From Helicoverpa zea (taxonomy: Eukaryota; Arthropoda; Insecta; Lepidoptera; Noctuidae), in NCBI RefSeq assembly GCF_022581195.2, contig NC_061473.1, positions 3,534,001 to 3,598,000 on the forward strand: a DNA stretch of 64,000 nt, in the 5' to 3' direction. This document shows, piece by piece, positions 1 through 13,318 of the stretch. The translations under genes were made by a program, and so were the position numbers. Each line of letters opens with the position of its first letter. Position 1 is the stretch's first letter. The notes beneath the pieces are model-generated. The model was not told where the DNA came from and made no database searches. It saw only the letters and a program-made list of their open reading frames with translations.

Positions 1-3000
1 TTTGAATGCAAGTGCAGTTGAAGAGATAAAACATTACTTTGAACAGTTTGTGTCACCGTTTCCTTATATAATAACTATAATATTGATTAAGTAAAAATTC
101 TTTAAACATAAGTTCATATTCGCTACTAGGTATTTGATGGATTTACTAAAAACAATTCGCATTAGCAAACATCAAATCAAAGAAGACAGCAAGCCCAACA
201 AGCAATATTAATTTGAACAAATATATCTCAAGAATCTTGATACTCTGTTTAATTTAATTTAAATAAAATATTAATAATGTTGGGCTTACTCCGTATTAAT
301 AAATAATTCTGCTCAATTAGCATTCCTTCTCGTCACTTCTGAATTGCGAAGGTTTCGGAGCGGAATCACATTCCTTCCATGGGGTTCGTATCATATTTGT
401 TCGCACAACACCGAGATATTTTGCTCCTTGTAATAATATTTGAGGTGGTGGCGTTTAATGCGGTATTTACGTTATTTTTAGCATAAAATTTTAGAACGGG
501 ATATCATTTTTATGCTCATGTTTAATGATTCTACAAAGCAACGTGCACCAATCAGCCTAAAACACATTTCAAGCCGTATCCGTATTTTAATTAAGTAAAA
601 CTATTACTAAAACAATTGCTTCGCTATAATAAAACCAAAGTGGCAATATTCGTACGTCGTCGCATCTGACAGCGCACGTCACGGGATGGGAACGACATAG
701 CCTCTCAGATAAGATGCCGGGCGAGACGGGACCGGAAAATCTCGGCGGTACCAACTGAGCCCGTGAAATATGTCCGGGAAATGTGTGCCGCACTACGCTT
801 AAATATTGCTCCGGGTTCCGCGTTATGAGATCAGAAGTGGAGGATTGTTGTCATATTGCAGTGTTGTCTGTTCTTGTTTTAGATCGTTTTAAATTCATTT
901 CAGTTTTGTTCGCAGCAAGATTTGCTTGATAATATTTTAATAGTAAACATAATGCACTGTATAACGATTCTAGAGTCATACATTCTATTGTTTCTGCTCA
1001 TTGAATGTGCAAAGACAGATTAGCACCACCAAGTAACAAATGAAAGATGACACTAACAATTCCTATCTGAGATCTAACCTCTGTCCCAGTATAAAGGCCA
1101 AGTGACTGCTAAATGTAAGTGAGTATACCACACACATTCAGCACGCATAATACACAAAACATCATTATATATAGATGTCAAGCAGTCCCGCGTTGCGTCA
1201 CTGCACGCGAGCACATCTATCTACGGTGCTATAGTTCCACATACTTGTACAAGCGATCCTGCTGATGGAAAATGATCTTTAAGTCGAGTGGATAAAGGTG
1301 TTGGTGATAGTAAATCAGTGTGTGCGCCACTCGAGTTGATAGGTGCCGGTGCCGGCGAGGCCAAGAGACAGATAAATATCGCTTTATACTCATCGCATCG
1401 CTTTGAAGCCGTGCGGTCAGTAATTTTCTCGCTCTCACTGCCGTGGCGTTAGCAGTCTCGTGTATATTTATCACAGTGATATACTAACGCGTTCTGGCGA
1501 CGGCTTTTACGATTATTGTTCTTGCTTTTGTTTGTAGGCTCGTATTAAGCATATGGAAGTTTTTCTCGTTCGTTTAAGCGAGAACTTACACGCTTTTATG
1601 TGGCTGTTAGTTCCACAAAATGTGCAGAAAACATAGCTTTGAGTTGCTCCGAAGATATTACATTTGGTTTTAGCCAACGCCGTGAAAAAGCTAAAGCTAA
1701 AATGTAATACTGAGATGCTACATTTTATCAATGAATTAATTACATATAATATAGTTCCAATAGAATCATAGTCTTAGCTAACAAGGTAACGTCAATATTG
1801 AAAGACTTATTTATCAGCGACAAGAGAGCAAACACTAGCCGACATTTCAGTAACTGTATCCGAGACCGGAGACGATTCACCGTCCATGTGTATATTGGTT
1901 TTACGACACGTCCAAAGAACGACAAATACTTCTAGACTTAGAAAGGTGTTCTACAATACTGAAAAGATTCCAGATAGACAAAATAAGTTATCTCTCACGT
2001 TATTCCTATTCATACGCTTAATCGTGGAAATAAAAGCCAAATTGTTATTAACGTACACAATAGGTTAAACGCTCGTTGCTTCGCATCGTGTAATAGGACT
2101 AATTACCTCGGATTCAGAGAGAACTAAAGTTGTAATAACTATATAACAAGCACCAGCTTTACCTGGAGTTACACTTAGCAAATAGAGAAATAAGGTTAAC
2201 AAATAACGACGTATACTGGAGAAAATGCTGCGGAGTAATTTCAGGTCTGCAGCAGTTAATGCCCCACGGGAATAAAGGCAAGAAGCTAAGAAATCACTAC
2301 CATTAACCGTTCCACCCGCAGCCAGTTGACCAACACGAAAAAGCAACTTCTATTGACGATAGGCGCTCTATAATTTTCCAATGTTACGTAAAACGTAACG
2401 CTACAAATGAACACTGTTGTAAATTGACAAGTCTGCGACGCATTACCACGGGGCAAAGCGCTATTTTGCAAAATGTATCCTCACGCGGTAACATAATGAG
2501 GGTGACAGGCGCGTGGGAGGGTAACCGGCTGCGAGGCGAGCCCCCTGGCCCTTTGACGAGCCACCGCCGCGCGGAATGGGCTGGTCGTTAGCGGCACGGT
2601 GAAATATTTCTTCGTACTTTTTGTTGAGTGCAGATACGGAACGAAATGTTGATGAATAAGGCATAATGTGCATAATTTGGTGAGAGTTCATGGTGCTTTT
2701 TATTGGAGACTGTAAATTCGTGAGTTGATTAAGTAAATAAATATGAAGCATACCTATTTCTTATCTACCGATAGTGAGAAAACTTCTATCTTTGGTCCAT
2801 AGGAAGGCGTAAATACATGTTTCTTAATTGCAATATTTATTTAGATTTGTACCCAGCCGAAGGCACATAAAAATTCTAAATTAAAATTGTTCAATACATG
2901 TCCAATAACTTCTCTCCAAGGCAATATTCCCATATCAAAACTTAAACAAAACCGCACAAAAAAAAATCCATAAACAAGTAAAACTAAAATATTCAAGTAT

Positions 3001-3009
3001 CAAGATCGT
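1..3009. other. No gene seen; AT-rich noncoding DNA
   Basis: No open frame here looks like a protein and I recognise no RNA gene. The sequence is AT-rich with short GC/CpG patches near 660-780, 1180-1460 and 2500-2600. If the NOL4-like gene at 24757-25275 extends this far, this is intronic. That is inference. Confidence 0.5.
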
Positions 3010-3216
3010 TTGAGCCGCGTAAAGCCCGTCAGCCGGCAGTCGACAGAGCGAGGCGCGGCCCGGGGCGCGGAGCTACACCTACCGTGTCATGCTAGTGCCG
3101 TACCTATGTCGATAATATACCGTACTAGCGACCCGCCCCGGCTTCGTCATAGCAGTATTTCCCCACTATTTAATTTACATTATTATACATACAAACCTTC
3201 CTCTTTAATCACTCTC

Positions 3217-3365
3217 AAATCAAATCAATCAAATCAAATCATTTACTTCATTTAGGCCTTTACAAGCACTTATGAACGTCAAAAATTATAAATAAGGTTG
3301 ATTCTAGTTGCCCATTCCAAAAGTAGCTTCCTATGGAGAAGAACGGGCAAGAAACTCCATGGTTA
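3217..3365 (-). repeat. LINE 3'-end fragment with (TTTGAT)n-type tail
   Basis: On the minus strand the text runs from a 'gagtttcttgcccgttcttc' segment to 'aagtgcttgtaaaggcc' and ends in repeated TTTGAT/TTTGA units (on the plus strand 'caaatcaatcaaatc'). This is the arrangement of a widespread lepidopteran non-LTR retroposon 3' end. No coding sequence remains. A CpG-rich patch lies just left at 3010-3150. Confidence 0.55.
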
Positions 3366-3460
3366 CATAGAACTCTATCTATTAAAAAAATAGCAGGAAA
3401 ATCAGTTTCGTAGTTTTGAAGATTTAAGCGTACAAAGGGACACGAGGACGGAAAAAGCTA

Positions 3461-6400
3461 TTTTGTTTTATACTATGTAGTGATAATGTACCGTACTGTA
3501 CCGAGTGACACGGAATTGCGTAAGAACATTTTTAAAGTTGTAACTCGTGTTTTGACTGTGATTGATTCGGTAATGGTTTTGTGTCGATAGATTGAGCTTG
3601 TAACTAATTTATTACAACTCTAAAAGGTGTTTTGGTGTAAAGCTTGTGTGGCACAACATCTACTTACTTGCGTTATGGGGTGATGAGGTCAGATAGTCAG
3701 TCGCTCCTTGTAAAACACTGACTAGAAGCCGACCCCAACATAGTTGATGATGATGGGAGATGATGGTAGAGACAGCGCAGCGCAGCAAATAGTCGACAAT
3801 CATACCAAACACAGCATGATCTGCATTTATACATAAATGTAGGTACATATTTATAATTTCTCCTTGTTGTAGTATCATCGGCATTCTCAAGGCTACTGTA
3901 ATTTTATTTTGACTGCGGGAGGGCCCTGGTGACCTGTAATACAGGCGGTGCTGTTGCACAAACCTACGTCAAGCACCAGTCTCTCACAAAGTTAACAATA
4001 TCAATTCATTGTTTTTCTGGCATATTCATAAGACTCGTACTTGTTATAATTTGTTACTTTTGTGGAGAGAAAATAAAATTTATTTATTATTTATTTAAGT
4101 CAAGTTAATTTCTATTAATTAACCACATAGATAATATTTCCGTAATGAGCCCTAGTCCTGTTATTTAATATCTAATTGAATTTTCTTCACTTACGGCCAG
4201 TTACGCGAGCCTATCTGAGTTTTACAGTGTAATACCATCAGCCTTTGATGTGTGTGCGATGCCGCCTGTTTACGAGTGTTCGCAAGGGTTGGCCAATTCT
4301 ATCGATACTATTTTGCTTCAAAAGTTTTAAGTTTATCGATATTTTTTTTTGGAAATTGCCCAATGCTGGACAGCCCAAAAAAGACACAGTTACCCAGGAA
4401 GTCTTGATTTCCTGCCTAACTTTAGTTCTACTGGGGTCCTAGATACCAAATGGCAGTCGAAAAATGGTCTCCTTAACCTACAAGCTTGGAACACTTTGTA
4501 AGCACTGATTATGTAAATAAACCGAGAGGATTAGTAACTAATCTGTTTGTTTTAATGCTAACCGCATGAAACTTGTCGCTAATACTGCTTTAGAATTTTG
4601 GTTCTAAGTTCCGAAGCCTAGTTAATCGAACATTTAGAAGTTACGAAGAGAATATATAGCTCTTTTAGCAAAAAAAACAGTTTCTTCGGCTTTCAGGTCG
4701 AAAAAAACAGCAAAAAGCTCACAAGACTGAAAATAATAAGTGCCCGTGTACAAAAAACTGCGAAGAAAAAAAAATCTCGCTCGAGGAGCAGAGGCTAACG
4801 AGCGGTAGGTACCAGGGAGGCATGACATTATAGAGGCACGCGCCATTAGACGAACGCCGGGCGGTGGCGGAACGGGCCCTATTTCCGGAAGGAAGCGCGC
4901 CCGGAAGCCGCGCCGCGTCCGCCTCGCCTGTCACTAAGTTACTTCGCCTACTACTGAGTTATAGTCGCCTGGTGTCTGCACTAGATTTTGATACGATGCT
5001 AGCCTAGTCTCGGCATCATTTAAAGTAAAAACTTGTGTTATATTTTCGAGTTTACTTACGTCACGTAAGTGGACGTTGCACGGGAAGTGTGAAATTGAAG
5101 CTTACCTGCAAATAAAATAAAAACCGTTAGTAACTTATTCAAAACTGAAAACAGCCATCAAAGTATAAGTGCAGTCAAGGCATTATCTTCACACACCACG
5201 CTTGCTCAATTAATCGGTTTTAACTCCAGATTATCTCACACTATCTTCCTTCGTAATAGAGGTAATTCAGTGCAGATCTTAACAAATTAAACTAGGAATT
5301 TTTTATATCAGACTCCCGAACTTCCAAAAACCATACTAAAAATCCAAAACTCATTCGTGCAAAAATACAGAACACACGGGCTTGTCACACGCACGGCCAG
5401 TGTAATTTAGTATTAGGGCTGCGCACACAGTTCCCGGGATCCCGGGACACCGCGGTCAGAGATGGCATTAATCAAAATTAAAAGTGGATTACGACAGGGT
5501 TGGCGCGGCCCCGCTCGTAAATGAGCGACCAGCTCAGTTTTCTGTCATAATTTAAAACGAGACTGATTTTTGAGGCTTTATTTTTACTTGTTTTAACGGA
5601 TGCTGCATGTGTTATTAACGTCTGTGTTGTCTTTGGATAATTATGTGGTACAGAACACACAAGAACTGTGTTGGTGATTTTATGTTTGTTTTAATTTCCT
5701 CTTCATAGCATTAGTAAAAAGATTTTAGTTACGAATAAATATAGGTAATCAGTAATTTTATATAATTCTAAACTTCATTTAAATGGTATGCGACATTTTC
5801 ACTTCTACAGGCAGTACCATAATCAAGACATGCATTTAAGTACCTATGTCTTGTCTTGGTTCTTCCAGTCTATATCATCGAGTAGGTACCAACGACTGTA
5901 AGTAGTACTAATGCAGTCACCATCTATGTCTTACTTCATACATAGCCATTATTTACGTAGCAACAATTGCGAACGTAAGTCGGTCTGTCTGTCCAGCTTT
6001 CACGTCAAAACTACTGAACCGATGAGAAAGGCCGTCGAGTACTTTTAATCTCCCTCCTCACGCGGGGGACAGTTAGTATTAGATGTATAAATAACAGGCC
6101 GCCAATCTAACACTCTGCACTGCGCAAATTAAAATTCCAAACCAACACTCACACCAAATAAATAAGATCGCTTAATTTAAGATACGAACACATATACATC
6201 GATAAAACACTAAGGATGGGCCCGCCCGAAACCCAAACCCGACATATGGCGGCGCAGAGCAATTGATAACTTGATAACCGGGATCCCACAATCCCGTGAC
6301 CCGGGAACCCGCAATCCTGGCCCCGAGCTTATCCGGGGAAGAAACAGATATGCTTTTTAGTGAGACTTGGTTTGTTATTTTTATGCAAATTGTAATTCGT

Positions 6401-8069
6401 CTGGATGGAATGATAACATGAATGCGGCTTTTTTACTTTAGTATTTGGCTTATCATAACTGAGGTAGAATGTGTCATGTCATACCTGTAGGTATGTATAT
6501 CATATGTGTGTGACCAAATCTTGATTTCTGTCTCGTCTTTTGGAAATTGGTGCAAATCACTACATGGCCACTGGTTTGAGACTGCTACTAATTAATTGAT
6601 TTGGTATATTTTGTTAGTCTTGTAATTATTTTGATAAACAACAAAATGGCTTAACAAAAAATATTTATTTCTTATCTTTTTTCGATTTCAGTGCAAAATG
6701 ATAGTCTATGTAAGTTTTTGTCACTTAAACTGAAACTTTCTGGAGCATACACATAACATTCCTTTGCCAATTTGTATGATTTTCACATAAATAGGTATGT
6801 GGTCCAACAAAGTAGTATGTTCCTAAAGTGAAATACTGAAATTAGGTCTCTGAAAAAGTGAGAGCAAAAAACTTCTCTTTACAATAAAGTTGTCAGTTCA
6901 ACAGTTAGCTAAGTGGTTTCCGACAACTTTTTTAGGCAATTTCTTCTCATTTTTATCTTAAGTGGTTCATATTTAAGTATGTAATGATATCGATAATTGA
7001 TACTTTTGTATGTCGACTAAAATGCTAGAAGAACGATCTAGGCTCTAAATCTATCAGCCCGAATAAACAATTTTTCTTTATTATTCCGTAAAAATCTTCT
7101 ATAATATCTCTTTTGTAATCAAGTTTATTAGACATTGGTATACCTAAGATAATTATGCCCTTTGAAATACTTAAATAAAACTCGTTTTGCCTATCTCTAC
7201 TACTGCTACATAGTCTGAAATCTCCTGAAAACATCTCTAAATCCTATTGATTTGTTCAACTAATTGTACCAGGAGACCAGATCAGGTGAGGACATAATTT
7301 TACAGCTGTAATATCTCATTAAGCTGGCGGCGACCCGGGAAAGGGGATCGGGAATGGAATTAAATGCCGCCGGGACCGCCCGCCCGGGGAATAGGCGCCC
7401 CGGGATTGTTAGATACGTTGCGTAGAGTCGCTGGATGTGACATTTAAGATATTGTTCCTTGGAGCTAATATTCGCCTTGTCTAATTTAGAGATTTTGTAT
7501 AGAGTCAAAACATTTATGTAAATAGCTACTATTTGTTTTAACTTTGACTTTCACTTAATATTAGCAGGAATATCTCAAGGTTACAAGTCAAGGACAAAAT
7601 TGAAAATGAACTTTTATGGTGTCCTTGTGATTTTCATTTTTTTTTTCTTTTCTACCGCTCACCCAAAAATTCTAGAAGCACAGACTTGAAACCTACAGGT
7701 CTAAGCTTACAGGTTTCACAAGTAAAAAGGCCTTAAAACCTCAAAACGAGGCTACGCAACTGTGCCTGAAAGTGCTGTTACACAGTTAAGTACGTTCGCA
7801 ACGGATCCCGACGCAGCGAGATCGACTCGTGCGCACGATGTCTCAACTTATGTTTGAGAGACAACAATAGGTCGTTTGCCACCTTCACGGGAAAGGTTCG
7901 ACGGTATTATTACTTTTCCGTTGAATTTTAGGTAGGTTCTCGTGAAATAATGTGAAAATAAATTACCTATGTATCTTTTTCTTTAGTTTTCATTGTTTTC
8001 TAGGCACTGAAGAAAAGGATATACGACCAGAAACTACTAGATTTTGGTCTTAATATACGTCTCTTATTC
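3461..8069. other. No gene seen; noncoding with GC patches
   Basis: No convincing coding sequence. It holds a short LINE fragment (3685-3760, see separate entry), an AT-rich tail-like stretch at 4060-4100, GC-rich patches at about 4840-4935 and 7315-7410, and a 14-bp palindrome at 5433-5446. The other open frames are short and do not resemble known proteins. Confidence 0.5.
3685..3760 (+). repeat. RTE-type LINE 3' fragment with (GAT)n tail
   Basis: The segment carries 'cagtcgctccttgtaaaaca' and 'gaagccgaccccaacatag' followed by repeated GAT. The same block recurs on either strand at about 16140-16275, 18211-18345, 31000-31240, 55334-55513 and 60733-60830, so it is a multicopy non-LTR 3' end. 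Here it is short and partly deleted. Confidence 0.6.
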
Positions 8070-8215
8070 GCAATGATGTCCTCCTAGCCGATTATCGGCT
8101 ACGGCAGCTGTTCTCATGTAAGGAGATTAGCCAACTGCGCAGGACATATTATAGTGCACAAGCATTTGCGCAGACACAGGTGCACTCACTATTCCTTCAC
8201 TCTCATAGCCCGACC
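8070..8215 (+). repeat. Interspersed repeat, copy 1
   Basis: The block 'tcctagccgattatcggcta' followed by 'gcacaagcatttgcgcagac' is repeated in inverted orientation at about 31431-31575. I recognise it as a common lepidopteran interspersed sequence but cannot assign it to a class from sequence alone. Confidence 0.55.
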
Positions 8216-11200
8216 CGATTATTCGCAACACCACGCTCACCATTCAAAAAAAATCTTCAACAAAATAAAGGCCATTACCAGCGGCTACCCTACATCTAGG
8301 GTCCAAGGGTCCAAGCGTAGCCTGCTCGCAAGTTCGATCAGACACTAATTGGGGTGTGAATTTGCCTGCGGGCCCCTCCGTCACGTCTCGGTCGGAGGGA
8401 TCTCTAAAAGTTGCATGATTTAGTGTTGTACCTATTGCGTCTTCAAAAGGGAATTCGAAGGGAGCGTTCGAAGTTTGAAATTTTAAAATGTCATTGGCGC
8501 GTGTTTTGTTTTTTAAAGATGGCGTTAGAGTTTAGGGGATTGGTTTTTGTTTTTGATGTTAGATGCCGTTTAAGAAGACATATGCACGTATTAACAGGAA
8601 CTTTAATATGAAGAAATACGAGATTTTTGGCAATCCATATGTTCATCATGTAAATAGATTTGCTGAAAACGAACGTAAGGCATCGAAGGCAGTAAAATTG
8701 TTGTATAGTTATTGTTAGTAACCTTATGCCTAATTTCTCCATAATCCTAAAATAATAATATTTATTCCTTCAACGAAAACCAAAATACCTAGGTATCAAT
8801 TCCGATCTCAAACAAAAAAAAAAGAATATCGCATCAATTTTCAAACATTCTTCCAGTTCCAACTTCAAATTCAAATATAGAACGTGTGCGGGCCGGTTGG
8901 CGGCACGTTCGCCATTTTACGTAGCGTTTTTACGATGTACCCGATAACGTTTACGAGTCGCGCTGAGTGGCGTCGCCGCGGCTCGCCCCGACTGATTGCA
9001 TGCAGGCATCGAGACCTAGGCTTGTGCCAAGTTAGGTATTCTAATATCGATAACTAAGTTTAGAGAGTATGTGGAGGTTTTTTTTTTATTGTTGGGGACG
9101 TTCGACTGTGATTAATGGTGATGATTTATATATTTTTTTATTCTTTAGGTACTCTAAGAGTGGTGTGATGCCCCAGAGAAACGAAGCTACGACCTGAAGA
9201 CTGAGTCTCTATGCAGTATCAAAATCCAGTATTTTTTATTACTTATAAAAAATATTTAGGTTCACTCGTATATTTTATTAGATTAACACTACCAGTCACG
9301 TTACATCACTAACATCTTAACGAAAAAATCCCAAAAAAAAATCTAAGTCTATCGATATCGGCGTTCTAAAAGCCACACCACATCCCTACTCGGGTCGTGT
9401 ATCCGTGACACATCGGTGTAGTGTAGCCGACGACATCGCGCGGCGTATTTTATGCGCCCCGCCGCGCCACGAACGCTCCCGACAACACCCGAGCGATCCC
9501 GAAGGGCTACCAACTATAGAGTTAATATATTTTAGAATATCTAACGTATATCTATGTATACTGCTATACTATCTAACCTAATATGATAAAGAGGAAACAT
9601 TTTTTTTGTTTGTTTGTGTAAAGGTTCAGAAACTATTAGAAACGATCGGAAAAATTCTTTCACTGTTTGTGATCGTCAAAATCGCTGTCACTGCTCATGT
9701 ATTCCCCTTGAAATAAATATAGAGAGTTGCTACCTAATTCCTACCCTCGTGGTTTTGAAGATTACGGGAAGAATTTCTTTAGGATGCATGTGAAACCGCA
9801 AGAAAACAGCAAGTAACGCATATTTATACAACTTTTTGTGCACATTGTTTTGTTTTACTAAGCAGAAAGTGTTTAGAAATTCATAGAAATGATCGGTGTT
9901 GTCATAGAGTGACGTATTTATGGTATAGAGTCTAATTTATGTGCTTCGTCGCGCTTTAACGCGCTGGTAGGTTAGGTTGAGTTGGGGAACAATTTATTAG
10001 ACTGCACTTTGCTGTAAGTACATTTTTTTTTATTGCTTATGGTTGTTCCTTGTATAATCTACAAAAAATACAGGTGTACCTTAGGAAATAATTTTGCAGC
10101 AATATTTTTGGGTATGTTTTCAAAAAAATTGGTAGGTACAGTAACCACAATGCAATCAATGAATCTGTATTGTGGTAAACATTTACATAATAAGTTAATG
10201 TCAGTTGCATGTGCACAACGGGCTGAAGATCATACATAAAGGGCTTAAGAAGGAACATTATGGATTTAAGTCTGACACTAACTCGCTTCTAACCCACAGC
10301 AGGAGGGGTCATTTGAAGTTGAAGATTTTCCATAAAAAAAAGTTGCATAATACTACATGATAGACTGGATGGGCCTGCACTGGATAGGTTTATCAGGCTG
10401 CATGTTTTACATGCAACTTGAGAACCCTTCCAGTGAATCAGGCGGTGTATTTTTTCTATTATTATTATTTTATAGATTGTAATTATCTAACATAGGTTAA
10501 GTTGTTTTTTGTTACTAACATTTTATGGGCCTTGGCGCCTGAATATAAAAGATTTTTATTTTTTATTTTATTTTTTTATTTTATAATGCATAAAATGTTG
10601 TGTTCACCTGAAAATGAACTAAGTAAAGATTTTACCCAAATGCACACTAACTGTGACATTATATAAAAATATTTTTAACATGTAATTTGCAGCAGACAAC
10701 CCTATTTTAAGTACGCCCTGCCTGCGAGGCGAGTGCGCGCCACGGCGACTAATGACCGAAAAGGGCCTGCCCTAGGAATTACATAAGAACGAAGGTTTTG
10801 TTCAACAAACTGCTAATTGATGATCAAGTGAAGGAGACTAGTTAAGACAACTTAAAGGTAACTAGGGTCAACTGGTCAAGACTACAAAATACACTCAGAA
10901 TAAATTTTATTAGTTGACAACGAAATCGGCTCTATGGTTTTCGATATTCTCATAAATCTTAATAATATGTAAGAAACTGTACCAACATTATTTGAATTGT
11001 TTTCTGAGGTTGAAAATATCATCTAATCTAACTAAATATTTTCTCGATGTTCGTCACTTATGTATGCAGTATGCACCTTGCCATTCTGCTTGCAGCGTTG
11101 CAGCCTTATATTATATCGAATATTTAGACGACTACATGAACGTATCTAAGTTCCCATTCCTTTGACGATAGATTCATCTATGTAGTTCTACCGATCCATA

Positions 11201-11394
11201 GTTAGCCAAGTCACAAATGAACAGAAGATAGCATCTACCTGCCTATCAGTATTTTTGTGTCTTCTTCTTCTTATCGAGTGAGCTGCAGGTTTCATCACCT
11301 AGCAAGCCTTGGAGTTTTCTCAAATCCGTCTGACGGCCTCTGACGTGGAATTGTAACGAATACTACTGAGTAGCATTCGGGGACGCCGGCGTGC
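8216..11394. other. No gene seen; noncoding
   Basis: No supported gene. CpG-rich patches occur at about 8880-9000, 9400-9500 and 10710-10780. A LINE-like 3' end with an AT-rich tail is listed separately at 10440-10570. Confidence 0.5.
10440..10570 (+). repeat. LINE-like 3' end with AT-rich tail
   Basis: The stretch contains 'gttactaacattttatgggc' and 'gcctgaatataaaag' followed by a long T/A-rich tail of TTTTATTTTATT type. This pattern is typical of 3' ends of lepidopteran non-LTR elements. No reading frame and no target duplication were found. Confidence 0.4.
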
Positions 11395-11540
11395 CCTCCC
11401 AGGCACGGGGGTATAACACTGCTAACTTCCAAATTTCTGGCTGCTTTTTGAAAGTTTCTAAAACCCACAAAGCGATTTCGGCCCGTCACGGGAATGGAAC
11501 CCAAGAAATCGTGCACAGCAGTCGCACTACGCGTCAACTA
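11395..11540 (-). repeat. tRNA-derived SINE-like repeat, copy 1
   Basis: Read on the minus strand it carries 'cgatttcggccc', 'ctttgtgggttttagaaact' and a GC-rich head. It matches copies at 22315-22450 (plus) and 31245-31395 (plus). The best copies contain a degenerate Pol III B box (GGTTCGAGTC), so a tRNA-derived SINE is likely. This copy is diverged. Confidence 0.5.
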
Positions 11541-11764
11541 CACCCACGAGGCAGTTTTATGTCAAAAGAACCATCGTACTCACGACTCGGACCAAAACTA
11601 AACGCCAAAGTAAGCCAGAAGTTTCACTGCTAGCTAAAGGTCGGCTAAAGGCTAAAAGCCAGCGAATTACCAACAAAAACTGAATAACCACTCCAGGAAA
11701 AAGCGCTTTATATTTTTCTTCCGCTTGATTTAAGCTCACTATAACTTGTATACCTTTGATGGTA

Positions 11765-12235
11765 GCATTAAAAAACCGGCAAAGTACGAGTCGGACTCGC
11801 CCACGAAAGGTTCCGTATCATTATTTATAAAAGGTTCATCATCATCATCATCAGCCTATCGCAGTCCACTGCTGGACATAGGCCTCTCCAAGTGCACGCC
11901 ACTGAGATCGATTTTCAGCTTCTCGCATCCAGCTCCTGCCAGCCGTCTTGCGCAAGTCATCACTCCACCGTGCCTGAGGACGTCCTACACTACGTTTGCC
12001 GAGGCGTGGTCTCCACTCTAGAACTCGTTTACCCCAACGGTTATCGGTTCTTCGGCTAATATGGCCAGCCCACTGCCACTTCAGCTTGCTGATTCGGTGG
12101 GCTATGTCGATGACCTTGGTTCTCTGACGGATTACCTCATTTCTGATGCAGAGATTTTATAAAAGGTTGCATAAGTATAATACATTCCATATTCTGTGAG
12201 TATTTCAAGCATCTACTTGTTGCCGCTATCGATAT
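11765..12235 (+). repeat. Interspersed repeat, copy interrupted by a LINE
   Basis: The left piece (11765-11836) starts with 'accggcaaagtacgagtcgg' and 'aaaggttccg', like the fuller copy at 12242-12505. It is split by the RTE-type insertion at 11837-12155, and the right remainder begins at 12156 with the duplicated target. The right end is poorly defined. The family is common in Lepidoptera; I do not assign its class. Confidence 0.45.
11837..12155 (-). mobile_element. 5'-truncated RTE-type LINE insertion
   Basis: On the minus strand this translates to the C-terminal end of an RTE-like reverse transcriptase protein (recognisable pieces include WQWAGHISRR and GRPQARWSDDL) and ends in (TGA)n. 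The insertion is flanked by an exact 13-bp target-site duplication, tttataaaaggtt, at 11824-11836 and 12156-12168. It is truncated to about 320 bp, so only the tail of the protein is present and it cannot move by itself. Confidence 0.8.
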
Positions 12236-12241
12236 CGAGCA

Positions 12242-12505
12242 AAAAAAACGGCCAAGTGCGAGTCGGACTCGCGCAGGAAGGGTTCCGAACTATTTATTTA
12301 TAAAACCAGGCAAAATATTTATTTTTTTATACTAGTTTTCAGTATTTGTTGTTACAGCGGCAATAGAAATACTGTGAAATAGTAAATCTGTGAAAATTTC
12401 AACTCTCTACCACGGTTCATGAGATACAGCCTGGTGACAGACGGACGAATGGACAGCGAAAACAATAGGGTCCCATTTTACCCTTTGGGTACGGAACCCT
12501 AAAAA
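12242..12505 (+). repeat. Lepidopteran interspersed repeat, near-complete copy
   Basis: It begins 'acggccaagtgcgagtcgga' and ends 'ccctttgggtacggaaccct'. Short inverted motifs (gggttccg near the left, cggaaccc at the right) are visible. A minus-strand copy is at 30763-30930 and a split copy at 11765-12235. The family is abundant in Lepidoptera; its transposition class is not clear to me. Confidence 0.55.
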
Positions 12506-13227
12506 CTAAGGTGCGGTGTGCACATAATGTTCTGATTTACGACACCATAACATGGTTTATGTTTATACGTAGCCACCACGGCTTCCCATAGTTAATGGTC
12601 AGCTGGTTACGGGATGAATATAGTAGTTACTTCATAATTTGCATCATGATAAAGTTTCAGTTAATCATTTCGCGTAAAGATGTTTATAATCGGCAGTCTC
12701 TATTTTTAAGGCTTCTTCCAATTTAGTAGCTACTATTTCTTCGCCCTTAAGGGTCCAAAGTGTGCACACATAACAATTTTCATCCTATAAATATCTGTAC
12801 ATGTTTTCACCAACCCAGTATTTGATACATCAATGATACATCTTGAAAGACTGTACCAACTCTTCCAGAACCACTCCACATCTAAAATGTAATAGGATAG
12901 GATAGATCTATTCTGAACAGGGGGAACCAGGAAATGGCATCATCTTCACTAATTTCAGCGCGCCAGTCGACGTGGCAAGTCTGAGATTTATGGAAATCTC
13001 AGCAACGGTAAATCTGTCAGTACCAACGAGGTACACTCTCATATGGGACTGAATGCGTTTCCGTAACTAGATGGAGACATACCTTTGTTATTCCACATTG
13101 TAAAATATAATCATTAATGGCAGACCCCAAAAACACGCCTGTGATGACAGTATCCATGTAATTTTAATTAATACAAGCAATGTTGTAGTAAAAATGAATA
13201 TGCGTCGTCCAGATTTTACAATGGACA

Positions 13228-13318
13228 CACTCAGAGACATTTAATGGTTACTTAAGCCTAATTTCTGAGAATCTGTCACTAATGAGTGACTTCAGTATTC
13301 ATTAAATGTCTCTGAGTG
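13228..13318. repeat. Perfect 19-bp inverted repeat with 53-nt loop
   Basis: cactcagagacatttaatg at 13228-13246 is the exact reverse complement of 13300-13318. The transcript would fold into a stem-loop on either strand. It may be a MITE relic or a small-RNA hairpin; nothing in the sequence decides this. Confidence 0.6.
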
